The notes under the pieces: generated by a model
Told to the model about the DNA's origin: nothing
The model's database searches: none
The model's input: only the letters and a program-made list of their open reading frames with translations
Position numbers and translations under genes: made by a program
Shown here: positions 13,108-25,702 of the stretch, piece by piece
How the letters are laid out: every line of letters starts with the position of its first letter
Numbering within the stretch: the stretch's first letter is position 1
NCBI RefSeq assembly: GCF_001522545.3
Contig: NC_031779.1
Location: forward strand, 5,717,890-5,781,889
Length of the DNA: 64,000 nt
Direction of reading: 5' to 3'
Source: Parus major
Taxonomy: Eukaryota > Chordata > Aves > Passeriformes > Paridae

Positions 13108-13132
13108 TAGGCCTAGGCCTATGACCTAGGCC
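13108..13132. other. GGCCTAGG palindrome cluster
   Basis: Bases 13108-13121 (taggcctaggccta) are a perfect 14-base palindrome. The GGCCTAGG half at 13110-13117 is repeated as its reverse complement CCTAGGCC at 13125-13132. No function is recognised. Confidence 0.6.
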
Positions 13133-14351
13133 ACAAATGATAGTGAATGGTGAGGGAATACTTCTCAAAATAAAGAAACCTAATTTGTGATATAGTGAGG
13201 GCCTGATTGTTATCATCTTTACCTTACTGTAAATGAGAAGCAGTGGATCAGGAATGGTTGTGTAGAAGTGGTAGAAGTGAGGTCAGGAGTGAGCTGTCTG
13301 TTACTTGAAAGCACTTAATGGTCTCACAGAAGAGTGGAAAGAAATCTCTTCATTAAAACACTGATCTGCCAGAGCGCAATGGAGGTGGTCTTGGTGTAAA
13401 AAAATTAGCTAAACTTTGGGGAAGCTTCAAGCTTTGTTGGCACAAAAGCTGTTCTGAACCTTTTTTAGAGCTGTTTACGTTCTGGACTATTCGAATAATG
13501 TTAAGGTTTCTTCAGATGTGGTCAGAGTTGGTTGAAGGGGCAGTTAAGCTGTCCAAGCATTGTAACTCCCTTTAGTGATTTGTGAATACAAAGGTCTTCT
13601 ATTTCCAGGCTTTTTAGCCCTTTAATCTTCACAGGCACAGATGTTCAGACAGAGATTTTATACAAAGAACGGAAACCCAAATCGTTTAAGCTGGTAATAT
13701 TTACACTTACCACGTACTGTAAAATTCAAATGGTTTACTACTTCTCTGATTAAAGGCTTCCAAAATGCAATGAAGGATTAAAATAGCTGAGCACACGAAC
13801 CAGGCAGCCATGTACACATTGTGTCATGATGTTTTGTTTGGCCTCTGCTCCATTTTTCTGCTAGTCTTGAGAGAAGTTATCTGCAAGTTTTAGGGGGGGT
13901 GGTAGATTGTTTTTTATCAAGCCACCAATGTCCCACATGTTTCTTATAAGAGGGATAAAAAATATGGTTGTTTCAAATGAACATATATAAAATGGACTGT
14001 AAAGCCTTGCTGCTGGGAAATTGTCATAGCTGCATAGGTATGGACTTTATTGGAAATCAGCTGAGCTAATGCTGGAAGAATATTCCTTTCAGATGCTTAG
14101 ATTGGTGAAGGAATTAAAGGAGTTCTATAGATGTGTTTACAACACTGGCAGCGAAATACAATAATGTTATACTTGAACTGGTTCTAAAACTAAACTATCA
14201 TTCTCTCAGCCCATTCAAAATTTGGCATGCTCTGCCCTGAGCAGCAGTTCAGGTCTCATTTCTGGAGTCTGACTGCTTTTGTTTCACACTCTTGAAATTT
14301 CAAGAAGATGAAGTCCAGCTCTTAGCCTGTGGCTTGATTATTGATTCATAT

Positions 14352-14377
14352 ATTCACGAAAAGTGAATGTTCGTGAA
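14352..14377. other. Overlapping short inverted repeats
   Basis: ATTCAC at 14352-14357 pairs with GTGAAT at 14363-14368 around GAAAA. TTCACGAA at 14353-14360 is also the reverse complement of TTCGTGAA at 14370-14377. The two hairpins are mutually exclusive. No known function is assigned. Confidence 0.5.
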
Positions 14378-15359
14378 GAATGCTGTGTTCATCTCATCTC
14401 AAGTATGACATAGGCATTTTAAAGAGTATCAATATACTATTTACTGTTGTTTTGAATCCTCAGTCAGTCTGAGCCTGGCTCTGGTAAAAGCTGCATGCAT
14501 AGCCTTTGTGACAGGCTGTGCCCTAGTGAAATCTTTAATTAGTCAGAAATGTAAGATAGAGAACTTGCAACCCTGGAGTAATGGAATAAATAAGGAGTCA
14601 TGTTTTCAAAATGCCTTGATACTCCTTTAGTAACAATGGGGACAGTCTGGTGTCACAGCATGGGTTGTCATGGGTGGGGTAATGAGAAGTAGGACTATGG
14701 AAGAGACAATGAACAAACACCTAAAAGCCTAAAGGGTTTTGGGGAATATTAACAGAATTTACAGGGGCTCTTTGCTCTGGGAAGCACAGGACAAAGAAGG
14801 TAGTGGCAGCTGAAAGTAAGCTGCTGTTAATTCCACTTTGCATCCAGTATATGGGTTAACTCAGTGAATACCACCAGTAGCATTTTTCTGAGCAGGTGAT
14901 AAAATGTTCTTCTGGATACAATTTCTTTGCCTTTGGGTGAAAGTAATACCATAAAGCTTTGAGAAACACACATTTATGCCTGTTATAACCCTTTCAGATG
15001 TATATTTAGGAATATGATGTAGTTAATTTGTTCACGAGTCCATTTCCATTCTGGGCATTTACCCAGAAAAAAGAATTACTGGATAATATGTTAAATCTAT
15101 GGAATCTAATAACATTATTGTATCTAAACTGAAATGGTAAGAAATACCAGAAATGTCTCAATTTAGATATCTCCAGGTTTAAAGCTTGCCATTGTCTTGT
15201 ATCCCTTTTCACTTTTGAATTTGGATTGCTATAGCATGCTTAATATCTACAGAATACTTAGTAACATGGGCTGAGGCTATAACAGCTTAATTATGTAGCT
15301 GGCTGAAAGGTATATACTGTCACCAAGCATTATAATCATTATTACTGTGAAATTCCATC

Positions 15360-15660
15360 ATTAGTTCATATTTGGAGTACGGTATGCAGCACTGCACACC
15401 CGTGTAAGAATGTAGGAGTGGAAAAGGTGCTGAGAATGAGGAATTCCTTACAAAAAGAAACTGAACAGATTAGGACTGCTGAGTTTCAGAAAGAGATCAT
15501 GGAATTGGATTGTGTTAGCAATTGCAAATCAGTTTAGTATGGTGAAGGAGAACACAGAATGCTCATTCTTCATTTATCACAAACTAAAATTTGGGAGACA
15601 TAGTGAAATTGTCAGGCTCCATGTATGACCAGAGCAAAGAGAAGCACTTTTTGAATATAA
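15360..15660 (+). mobile_element. CR1/L3-like LINE relic, ORF2 end and 3' part
   Basis: The segment 'tttggagtacggtatgcagc' (15370-15389) resembles the 'tggagtactgtgtgcagttctggg' region found near the end of CR1/L3 ORF2. Downstream blocks (about 15460-15650) follow the family order: aactgaacagattaggactg, then 'agagatcatgg', and 'gaccagagcaaagagaagca' before cttttt, for 'caaaaccaacaaaaggaagcacttttt'. It is highly degraded, with no open frame. Confidence 0.5.
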
Positions 15661-16221
15661 AATATATAATCTTTTGGAAGCCAAGATTAAAAATACGCTA
15701 AAAAATGTATTAATTGTATTCATAGAGAGTAAATCCAGCAATGGGTATGAAAAACAATTGCAATATGGTCTTTAGCTGAAGAAACCCCTTAAATTACTGA
15801 TTAGCTGTAAGCAGAAGGTCCCTGGATACCTCCGAATATGTCCTGGTTCTTACATTGTTTCCTAAAGTGTTGTTTCTTCCACTCAGTCAGAAACACAGTA
15901 CTGAGTTAAATGGGCCTCTGATCTAAGCATTTCCCCCTCCTTACTTCCCTGAACAGTAATTTGTATTTAAGCTACAGTTTAATAGAATGAAGTGCCCTAC
16001 CTACAGTATTTAAAATTAGTATTTGTCAGATCAGTACAGTGTTGTCTGCCATCGTCTTCCCACACAAGTTATGCTTTAAATAGTTGTGGCTTTCAGTACA
16101 AGTGATGATTCCTCTTCAGGGACATTCTTGCATAGTATAATTTCAACAATTGCTGCTGAAATCCTGAGATGTGGATTTTATTTCTAAATTCTGACAGAGG
16201 CAGCACTAGAAATTGGCGTTG

Positions 16222-16256
16222 AAAAAGTAGGAGTACTTTGTGTACTCCTACTTTTT
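16222..16256. other. Perfect 15-bp-arm hairpin
   Basis: Bases 16222-16236 (aaaaagtaggagtac) and 16242-16256 (gtactcctacttttt) are exact reverse complements around a 5-base loop (tttgt). No mismatch or gap is seen, which suggests a recent origin or selection. It is too short for a microRNA precursor, and no transposon ends are seen around it. Confidence 0.85.
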
Positions 16257-16299
16257 GCTGATTTTTTTGAGTCTAGGTCACCTAAAGAAGGAATCAATT

Positions 16300-16365
16300 G
16301 TGAACTATGGGAAAGTAGATTAGATGGGTTGGTTGATCTCTCTCTTTTTTACAGGCTATGTGATT
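16300..16365 (+). mobile_element. Possible CR1 3'-terminal relic
   Basis: A 'agatgggttggttgatctctc' stretch, a pyrimidine-rich spacer and then 'ctatgtgattct' resemble the common CR1 end ('gggttggactagatgatct' ... 'ctatgattct'). The match is short and could be chance. Confidence 0.3.
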
Positions 16366-19300
16366 CTCTTAAATAATTTACTCTCATGACTTTAATTTGG
16401 CGAGAAAATTCAGTTTGCATTTCACTTATTCTTCAGTGAAGGCTCAGACTCTTTGTTGTAGAGTGTGCTTTTAATGGGTAGTTCTTAAAGCAAGAGCAGG
16501 AGGGACTTAGTATCAGGGATCTCTGTGTATGTGGTGTGTCTGAGATGTTCTAAAACACTTCAGCTGAATCCTGTAGCTACCTGTAATTTCTTGGCATTAT
16601 CACAGAGCTGAGGCGGGATTTCTTCTTTCTACTAAGTTACCTGGAAATCACAGGACCAAAGGAGGGGAACTGGTCTGTAATTCTGCTCCTCTGCCCTGGG
16701 GAAGGGTCAGTGACACCTCTTTTTGCCTGCTAGAGCTTTAGGATTGGTATCAATGCTGCCGGGGATCTCCTCAGGCAATTTGTACCCAGGCTTTGTTTGC
16801 CTTCTCTCTGAGTAGCTTTCCTCCTTTCATTTGGATCACCTTTGATTAAATTTAAATCTGAGTGGTTTTTCATGTATTGGCTATAAACAAGAACAGTTTA
16901 CTGCAAAGAGAAGAATAACAGCTCTTGGTATTTATTTATGTAAACTGTTTGGAAGTGTCATTATTGTCCCCTCTGTTTTTCATTCTTTAAACTAAGCAGC
17001 TTCAGCTTATTCTATCTTTCATAGTAGAACTCACTGAGTACATTATGCCATCAATCACATCATCTCCTCTAAAGATTCATCTGGAGCCCATATCTTGCTC
17101 AAAGCAAGAAAAAAGTAGGAAAAGTAAGAAAATAGAAGTTCATAACCTGATTCACTACTGAAAATTCCCATCCCAATTTTTTTCCTTACAATTAAGTAGC
17201 ATTAATCAATTTGTCTATCAGTAGAAGATATTATAATGTCACTTTTAAAAAAATATTTTTATGTTCTTCCTTAACTAACTGGATTAAACCTTCTTGTGCT
17301 GTGTCTTAAACTCTCACTATGAAGATTAGGGGGTGTGAAATTACCTTCAGTCATATGAAGTATCATTTTATCTGAACCAATTCTTGCTACAATGAAGTTT
17401 GGCAGCTAGAAGGTTCTCTCTGTAGCAGGTTGGCACTTTTCATTATTCAGTTTCTATTTCTGCAAAATGGTACATTTCTTATGTTAGTGAGAACTTGAAT
17501 TGCTTGTAGGTTATAGTTTTTATTTGTTGCCTGCATGAGTGTCTTTGGCATTTTAAAAAAACAGGTGTACTGAACCATTGTAGCAATGATTAAGAAGTTG
17601 TCCAAACAAGTCAAACCTTGTCTGGCAGCAAAGGACTATTAGTTTTACAGTAAGTAAATTTTGCTGCAGACTGAGTTCAGACCAGAAAAGTGTCCCTGTG
17701 TGTAGTCACTACCATTTTATATCTGAGGTAGAGCACATTAATGCACAGTGTAAGTATGGGCAGTGAATATTCACTGGAAAAATCACAAACTGAAGAATAG
17801 CCTGTTTAGTTGGTCAAAGTGTGAGCCAGTGGTGTTCTGTTATTGGATATGAAAGCAATTGTAGCAGCCAGGAAGACCTTGCTTCATGTTCTAAGTTTGA
17901 CATTATGTGGTATTAGGTTGTACAGGCTATTGATTTTAAAGGCTGATGCCAAATGGGGCACGCACAGCAAAAAAAGACATTAAATACAGAGACATCTGCT
18001 TCTGTTTTCAAATAACATGGGAGAAATGGGTAACATATCACACTAATGCAGATGCTTTCTATTAATCAGAAGTTGTAATTAAATGCAGTTTTTTCTGTGA
18101 TTGGTGATGAAAGTGTGAGATCAACCTCAGAGACGGGAAATGTTTCAGATTATGTAGACCACAACTGACTATTACACAGCAGCACCACAAACCCTGTGCT
18201 GTTTTGGCTTGTTGTATTGTAGTGCTGTATTCAACCCATGTTTGCAAACCACGTTCCAGCCCAGCCTGGGATATCTGCAGGCAGCTGATGAGGAGTGTGT
18301 GCTCCCTGGCAGACCAGGGCACAGCTCAGGTACCACTCAGAGGGCTGTCATGGGAGACTAAGTGTGGAGATGGTCGTCTTTTGCTGTTAATAATAATTGA
18401 GGCAAAATTATTAATGGAAGTTATGGGTTTAGGTTCTTATTCTGTGGAAGGGGGAGAAGTAACAGACAGGGCTGGCTTTTCAAAACTCATTTTGAGGTAG
18501 CTGCACTGGAAGGGCTGGAGAGGTATGGCAAACATGTTTGTGGACAGTGCCTTTACTTGTTCTCCAGTCGAATTGATGTGTGTGTGCGTGCTGATACAAA
18601 GCTTGTTCAGATATTAATAAACTTCTTAAAGGATGCTCATTTAAAAGAATGTTCTGCATATTAATAACTGTGAGAATCAGATATTAGGAACCTGCTTTAG
18701 AAACTTGTGATTCAATTAGTTGGTCAAGAGAAGCAAGAGAAAAACTGCAAGTTTGAGTACTTTGCTCAGTGCAAAACACTGAGAAATCCTGACTATATGT
18801 AGCTCCAAGAATGGGTAAATGCTGAGGAAACCACAGGAAGATGGGGATAGGTGATTGTAACTTCCTGGCTGCACTGATACCTTTCCAATCACAAGGTCAG
18901 GACATTTAAAATATTTGTCTTGAGGGGTTAACTGTCCTTGTGGAGAGACCCTGCCCTTCCTAATCCTTCCTAGCTTTTGCTTGAGAAGGATCCTCTCCCT
19001 TTGGGGTTCTTTCTTTCACTTCCCTTGTGCTGCTGAATGTTGAGTATGGACTAAGTGGCACTGAACACCAGACACCAACAATTTTTCCCATCTTTTATTG
19101 AGTTTGATGGGAATGTAGGATTGAGTGGGTCATGCTGAAGTGGTAATGTGGGGACTGGGGCAAGAGTGGTAATACAGGAGTTAACTACAGCAGCATTTTT
19201 GGTTGGTTGGAAATCAACCTGTCCTCTTACATTATTGCCTTTGTAAAAAGTTCCACATTAGATAGGAGTTCCTGAAATATTATTGCAATCACCAGCACTC

Positions 19301-19482
19301 TCCATTGTTGAGGCATCAGAGTTCAGCAGAGCAGTGAGTGTCTGTTAACTCAATTTCATTACCAAAAATGACCTTATTTCCTGCTTTTGGTAATATTAAA
19401 ACACATTTCCAAGCTTTGCATCATGCAATTTTTCCATTGCTGAGAACAAAGAAAATCTATTTCTATCCAGGTAGTCCAAAAG

Positions 19483-19573
19483 AAAACCCAAAACCTAACC
19501 CAACCCAAAAACCACAACCAAACAATAAGACCACCACATAACCCCCAAACCCAGAAGAACCAAACCCAAACTT
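19483..19573. repeat. A/C-rich low-complexity tract
   Basis: The + strand is almost only A and C, built from irregular AACCC/CCAAA words, including one CCTAACCC. T and G are nearly absent for about 90 bases. Opposite-strand open frames across it are by-products of the composition. Confidence 0.75.
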
Positions 19574-19774
19574 TTTGTCTGAATGGTTGATGGCTGTAGG
19601 AGACATTATAGGAGGCTGTAGTCCTCCTATACTGGCAGTCCTTCGACAGGCAGAGGATAAAACAGTGCTGTGTCATTCCATTTCACTTGTGAATGGCTGA
19701 AGCCCGAGGTACTCGTGCTCCCGTCTCGTTGCAGTGTGAATTCTGATTCCTAAGTGTGTGTGCTGTGTCCGCAG

Positions 19775-20190
19775 GTTCCGCAGAGGATAGAAGAGCAAGG
19801 CGATGCGGCTGAGGACAGCAGTGCGGGAGTGCCGGGGCTGTGGGGCAGCTGGGGCCCGTGGTCCGCCTGCTCTCGGAGCTGCAGCGGGGGGGTGATGGAG
19901 CAGACGCGGCCCTGCCTCCCCGCCTATTACCGGGAGCGGGGCTACCGCCGCCCGGGCCGCCACTTCCCGGCCTCCGAGCGGCCTCTGGCTCCCCAGAGCA
20001 ACCACCACGAGGACTCGCTGTCTGCCTACCCCGGCCACGTCGTCTCTGCCATCCGCACGTCCGTGCCGCTGCACAGGAGGGAGCAGCAGCCGTGGGCCGG
20101 GCTGAGGAACAGCAGCCAGGGCGGCCGGGCCGCCCCCAGGGGCAGCCGCCACTCGCAGGGGCCCCGGCACGGCCCCAGGCCGGACAAGAG
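19775..20190 (+). CDS. THSD4: THSD4 exon C: residues 34-171 and two bases of codon 172, TSP1 repeat 1 (first half) and basic linker
   Basis: The acceptor is gtccgcag and the donor is gtacga at 20191. The 416 bases start in phase 0 with VPQR, as in the human protein. Residues 56-72 (WGSWGPWSACSRSCSGG) open the first thrombospondin type-1 repeat. W56, W59 and W62 form the C-mannosylation pattern. C65-S-R-S68-C69-S-G-G fits the O-fucosylation motif CxxS/TCxxG. C80 is the third cysteine. Residues 83-171 leave the repeat and form a linker rich in Arg, Gly, Ser and His, with a conserved-looking HVVSAIRTSVPLHR block (121-134) and an N-glycosylation sequon (N145-S-S). The exon is very GC- and CpG-rich compared with its introns. 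Long open frames in its other frames follow from this composition and are not genes. Confidence 0.96.
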
Positions 20191-21074
20191 GTACGAACCT
20201 GCTCCTGCTCCTCCCTCCGCAATGGCAGCGCAGCTCTGCGCTTCCACAGCAAAGCTGTTAGAGACTGAGACTGGCTTTTACAGTGCTAGCGCCTTCGGGG
20301 GAACGCTGCCCTCCCTTGACTACTTACCACTTGTCCAAGGACAGATGTAATTCTACAATTGTGCTAAGCAGATTATCTCGCTTCCCTTTAAGATTTATGA
20401 TTTATGAGAGACTTCTCCTTTTCTGCTGCACTTTCATTTGACATTTCCATTAAATATCAGAACAAATAACTGTTCTATAATTGTATTCTTAACTTCAGCA
20501 GCCAGTCTTGATATTAATTGGTTGAAAAAAATTTAACTTTTTTCATGAAGCATGGTCAACTGTCTGTTGGCTTTATTTCTACTCAAGACTCTAGTTTTGT
20601 TTCATATTTCTATTTATTGCCTTTTTGTTTTCTCTTTTTTCTTTTTTTTCTTCCTACCACCTCTTTTAGCAAAGTTTCCTGTTTGAAGAGAATTTAAAAA
20701 TGTGGTTTGTTAATATATAGAATATTTTAAACACTGTATATATTTTCATTAATTTCCTAGTAACAGTCCTTAAGGCTGGGTGGAGCTGTGCTGTTACAAG
20801 TAATTCCAGTTAATTTTCCACTTCAGGAGAAACACTTTATCCACTTAGATACATACCAACGTATCAGATTATTTATATATACGTGTGAAAGGAAAATGGA
20901 TGTGTTTCCAGTTTGGAGACTGAACAGAAGAGTCATGGAGATCCCCTGGAAATAGACCACTCCTTAAATGTCTGTTCTCTTTCTTTCCTCTGAATATGTA
21001 TTGCAGCAGCTCTCTGGTTCTTTCTCTCTTGGTTCCCTTCTGGGAGATGCATGAAGAGAAGTTTTTTGGGGGAG

Positions 21075-21127
21075 CTGACAAAAAAATCCCAAACCAAACA
21101 AAACAGAAAACACCCCAGTCCCCCCCA
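21075..21127. repeat. A/C-rich low-complexity tract
   Basis: A run of AAA/CCC-rich words ends in a seven-C run (ccccccc near 21120). It is of the same type as the tract before exon C. Confidence 0.65.
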
Positions 21128-21689
21128 CATGCACAACCAAAGAAACCTTCCTTCATACCATCTGCCTCTTTAAGATTCCTAGTGAAACAGTCAATTGTAA
21201 TTCCCTTTTTAAAGATATTTTGCTGTCCTTAACAACATAAGAAAGAATTACCTTGAGGCAGTATTCCAGCCTGCATGGAATAAGACAGTAGAACTCTGTT
21301 GCTGCTGATAAAGACATTCTCAAGTCCTGCAAGAAGCTTTGTCCACATAAAAGATACTTTAACGTAGATTTAACCTGTTAAGCTCCTGCCTGTCTCAGTG
21401 AAGCATGAGTCTCAAAAATTGGGACCAGCTGTTCAGATGTTGATCTTCTCAGGTGTTGACAATTTCCTTTGTCACTGCTTTGTCTTTCTGTCAAACCCAT
21501 GGAAATGAGAGCCTAGACCTGTCGAGTATAAACTCAGTTTGGCACTGATGGTCTTACAGAAACTCAGAGAGTGCTAGAGACAGGACTAGTAGTGCTAACA
21601 TTAGTGCACTGAGGCAAAAGCCATGTGGTTTTTTTCTGTTTTCCTACTTAATAATTAGCTATAACTCACTTCTGTTCTGGGCTGTGCAG

Positions 21690-21950
21690 TGTGGCAGCCC
21701 CAGTTGTGGTGCATGGCTGGGTTATTGCTGACGCTGGGAGCTTGACCTTGAGCGGTCAGCACAAAGTCATCCAAAGGCTCTTTGCTGTAGCCCTTGGCAC
21801 CTCTGTGTCCAGGGGAATCCCAGCTCTGCAGCAGCCTCACTGCCTCTGCTGGCCTCCCATCCCCACCCGCTGTCCCTTGCTGCTCTGCTGGCCTCTGCAG
21901 GCCAGCACACACTGGAATGGTTTGGAACAATCCAGGACTGGCTGGGATAT
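21690..21950. other. GC-richer intronic patch, no recognised function
   Basis: A stretch of about 260 bases stands out from the AT-rich surroundings by its CTG/CAG and GCC words. Both strands have open frames (for example 21655-22164 on the minus strand), but these lack any domain I recognise. Confidence 0.4.
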
Positions 21951-24900
21951 GAGATGATGGTGAGCAGAAAGTGATACTGACTGTGTGCAGAACTGAAGCT
22001 GTGTTATTGCCTAAGAAATGCCTTGTCATATGAAATATTAAAATGCTCACTTTCCTGTATGATGGAGGCGTTTGCTTTTGAAAATTCTCGTGCTTTCCTA
22101 AGCACAGTACAAGCTTCTGTACCACAGTTGATTTTCCACCCCCACACACTCTGCCCCTTGGCAAAAGACTGGATTCAAGGTCAGGGTTTTAATCTTACTT
22201 GCATAATAAGTTATTTCCATCTTGTGTTAGGAGGTCCCTGGTGGCTTTAAAGCCTGTTGTATTGCATAACTTTCAGATTCCTTGGTGGTGACTGTAAAAA
22301 CAGAATGAGAACAAAAAATGTTATTTGAAAATGGAGTTATTTGAATGACAAACCTAATAGTTTTCCTTGATTTACAAAATCCACAGTGAAAACTTCCTTT
22401 ACACAAGAGAGTACTGTTCCTGTCAGGTATAAGGAAAATGGATTTCAAAACGTGAGTTACTCTACACATGATTTTTATACCGTAGAACTGTGTTTAGTGT
22501 TCACTAAAAGGATGATATTGAAAATTCATGTCAGGCTGTTAAATAACACTTGTGTTTTCACAGTTTGTACAGTCAGTGGAAACATTTTGGGGTATTTCTA
22601 TTTACTGTACTGGACTTTATATAAAAGCTGTAATTTTAGCAGACTTCCATAAAACAATAAGAGAGGAATGGACATCTGTGACTGAGATAAGCTCACATCG
22701 ATAACATGGTAGAATGAAATTGGATGGCTGCCAAGGCCAAGAGTTTTGACAGCAATAGCAGTCCTGTGCAGCAGCCCAGTGTGTTTGTATCATTTACCAG
22801 CAAGTGGAAAAGTTGTCTGCCTGCTTCCAAGCAGGTGACAAAGAACTGATTAGGGATTTTTAGCAAAATCCAAAATACAATTTGGATATCATAAAATTTG
22901 CTATACCTAGTCTTTGAAGAGGGTATTCACATTTTCAGCTTTTGAGACTCAGTTTAGTTAGGCATTAGGAACCAGGACTGCATGACAAGTTCAGGAAGAG
23001 CAAGGTTTGAGGTACCTACAATTAGAAGCCTGGTTTAAAAAATTTCAGTGCTCCCCTGTTTAACTCAGTGCAGTAAGAAGAGTTTTTGCATGATTGAAAT
23101 GTGTTAATTACAGTCAGTCACTGGAACAAGTATAAAAGAAAGCTGATGGTTCTCTGGGTTGTCCACAGGCAGAGGCAGGGAGCTCTCCCCAGCTTTGAAG
23201 AGCTGAGTTCCCTGGAGCACAGGCTTGGTTTGTTATTTTTCACCTAGCTAAAGTGCATGGAGCACACCACACACTAAAAACAAACAGGAAAAAGGAGATA
23301 GTGAAAAAATATTAAAGCATTTAGACATCTTTATAGAGAGGCACATATGGAAAATTTATAAGGGCGTGCAGAAAGATAACATGCTTTAAGAGAGAAAACA
23401 CATCTTGAAAGGAAATATTATTCATGGACTAGGTTTTAGTACTTCTTAAATGTTGCATTTCCAATTCTCTGTTTTGATGATGGGGAAGACAGAAGCACAA
23501 TTTCTCATTGATGTGCTGAGTGTAGGATGTTTACAGCTGCCACCTTCACTTTCTCTTCATGTAGGCTTTGGTGCTGGAGCAGTAAACCTCAGTGTCCACT
23601 TGTGTGAACACGATATGTACTTTGTGTCTGGGGTCATAGGAGCTGAAAGAAAAACCCCTAGAATTATCACCAGAATAATGAAATAACTAAAGCATTCTTA
23701 CATAAATAGTGTAAGTTAAAGAAGTATGTAATTAAGAAAGGGCTTCCCTAAAGCATTTCTTGTGTATTTGGAAGAGGAGTGAGAGGAAAAATTTGCTCTG
23801 AGGAAATAATCCAAAAATCATCAACTTCTCACATGGCTGTGGCTCTGGGTCTTTATTCTGCTGCCAGCAGCTGACGTGCAAGTCTGCTGTGCTGCTCTGT
23901 ACCCTGTATAGGGTCAGTTTGCATTTCTAGGCCTTTGAGCAATGGAAAGGAAGAGTGTATCATTTAATGTCAAACCAGAATTTCCTTTCTGAAAGTGTTT
24001 CTTTGGCCCCTTCTCACAGATGCTTTGACCAGGCAAACATAGGTCACTCTGTTGACAGGTCTACAGTTAACTTTTAAAAGGAAATTCTGTTATTTCCTTA
24101 ACCAGTAGCCACGTGTTGTGATGCAATTTCTGTGGCTTGTTCTAGTCAGTTCCGGTTCCTAGAGGTGCAAAATGTGTAATTGCTGGACTTCAGGTTCAAA
24201 AAGGTATTAATTTTCTCAAGTTGTGAGACTTTATATTTATTCGCACGAGTGTTTGCTTTTCTTAGTATCTGGAACGAAACCCAGCTCAAGTACTTAGCTT
24301 ACCCCTCCTTTCATTATTTCTCTCACAGAACGAAAATGTGATGGCTTTTACCCCAAGCCCACTGTGGTTATAAAAGCTTGTTGTGGGTTGGTGTGTGTAC
24401 AGAAGGAAGATAGAGAAGGATTGGATCCCTTTCTAAGGATAAATTTTCCAGAAAGATCTAAGAGCAGCAGTGAGAATCAAAGAATTCGTCTTGGTTGCAC
24501 TTGGGGGATTTAAAGCCATATGAGAAAGATGTTTATTTTCCTTCTGAATAAAATTCTGGACAGGATCTAATACCAATAATGATCAAATGAGATATTTCCT
24601 CACAAAATGAGTAGCTAGCTGGGATGGCTGAAGCCTCAGGTTGACTTTTTGCTGTTACACCTCTCATCTGGGTTTTAATCCCCATGACATGCTCTCGGTC
24701 TCACTTATTATTACCAAATTAATATCAATTTTTATTATGCTACTGCAAGCATGCTTTGAGTGGGATTATCAGAAATAACCCCCTAACACAATACTGTAAT
24801 TGCAAACCACCTAAGCTTTCTTATTCTTACTACAGAACATTTCAACCGTTCCTGAGCTGGGCTCAGTGAAGGAAGGGAAGTGAGAACACTGCTGCTGTTT

Positions 24901-25702
24901 AGTCAGGTACCACTGAATTATTGCCCCATCAGTGAGGGCTAGAAACAACCAAACCTCCCATATCATTTGTAGGGCATCTCAGCAGTTATGAGGTTACTTG
25001 CATTGAATTTCTGCTGGTTTACCTGCCAACTGCATGGTTGCATTATTCAAACAAATCTTAAAGAAGAAGCTGAGAACTGGCTGGGGTCAGAGGTGTTACT
25101 GAAAAAGAGGATTGAAGTATTTGGGTTTGAATTTTGGAATCCTATCTCAGTGTTGAAAGTCACAAAATGAGGTTATACAGCACTTGCTGAGAGATCAGTA
25201 AAAGCAAAGATACTAAGTTACTGGGTATATTGCAGCTATGCTGAACTGGGGTATCAGTAGTGATCTCTGAGGATGGAAAATTTCATTTAAGATAGGCCAC
25301 CTCCCATAAATTAAACCCATTCCCAAAAGACAGTTTATTTAGTGACCTTATTCATTAATTCTACTGTCTCAGAAAAATGTAAATATCTTTTTCCCCAATA
25401 TGATATAGAAATGAAATTGTTTGTGGTATAATGTGTATAATCAATTTTCTTCAGAATAAGTATTTTGTAGGCATTGTTGGTTATTATGTGAATTCTAGCA
25501 GTTGAATACTTCAGGAAAAATACGCTTGCAATGATTTTAATACTCTTAGGTATGTGTGATACATGGGAAGCAGTGCATATCCACAAATCATGGTGTGGTT
25601 ACCAAAGTTACCATGAAAGGCAGTTGGTTTCCTTGCTTTAGTTACTGAAAATGCCAGTCAGTGAGATGCAGGGACAGCCTGCCCTGATGAACAGCCTGCA
25701 GT

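Larger units (their letters stand above)
6691..19774 (+). other. THSD4 intron B (about 13.1 kb, phase 0)
   Basis: The donor is gtaagc and the acceptor is gtgtccgcag. No gene is supported inside. Recognisable contents are two CR1/L3-like LINE relics (7490-7740 and 15360-15660), a possible CR1 3' tail (16300-16365), a perfect hairpin (16222-16256), G/T-rich tracts near 9474-9500 and 11355-11385, an A/C-rich tract (19483-19573), and a GGCCTAGG palindrome cluster (13108-13132). The rest is AT-rich sequence with short chance open frames. Confidence 0.8.

Noticed and set aside
16222..16256. microRNA precursor or rho-independent terminator
   Set aside because: The stem is only 15 bp with a 5-base loop, too short for a microRNA precursor. 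Bacterial terminators do not apply in a vertebrate intron.
19683..20252. Antisense open frames of 165 and 189 codons, and a + strand 142-codon frame, over exon C
   Set aside because: They overlap the true THSD4 frame in a GC- and CpG-rich exon where stops are rare, give Arg/Gly/Pro-rich sequence and show no domain.
21655..22164. 169-codon minus-strand open frame in the GC-richer patch of intron C
   Set aside because: No family recognised. The composition explains the lack of stops, and the + strand is open as well.
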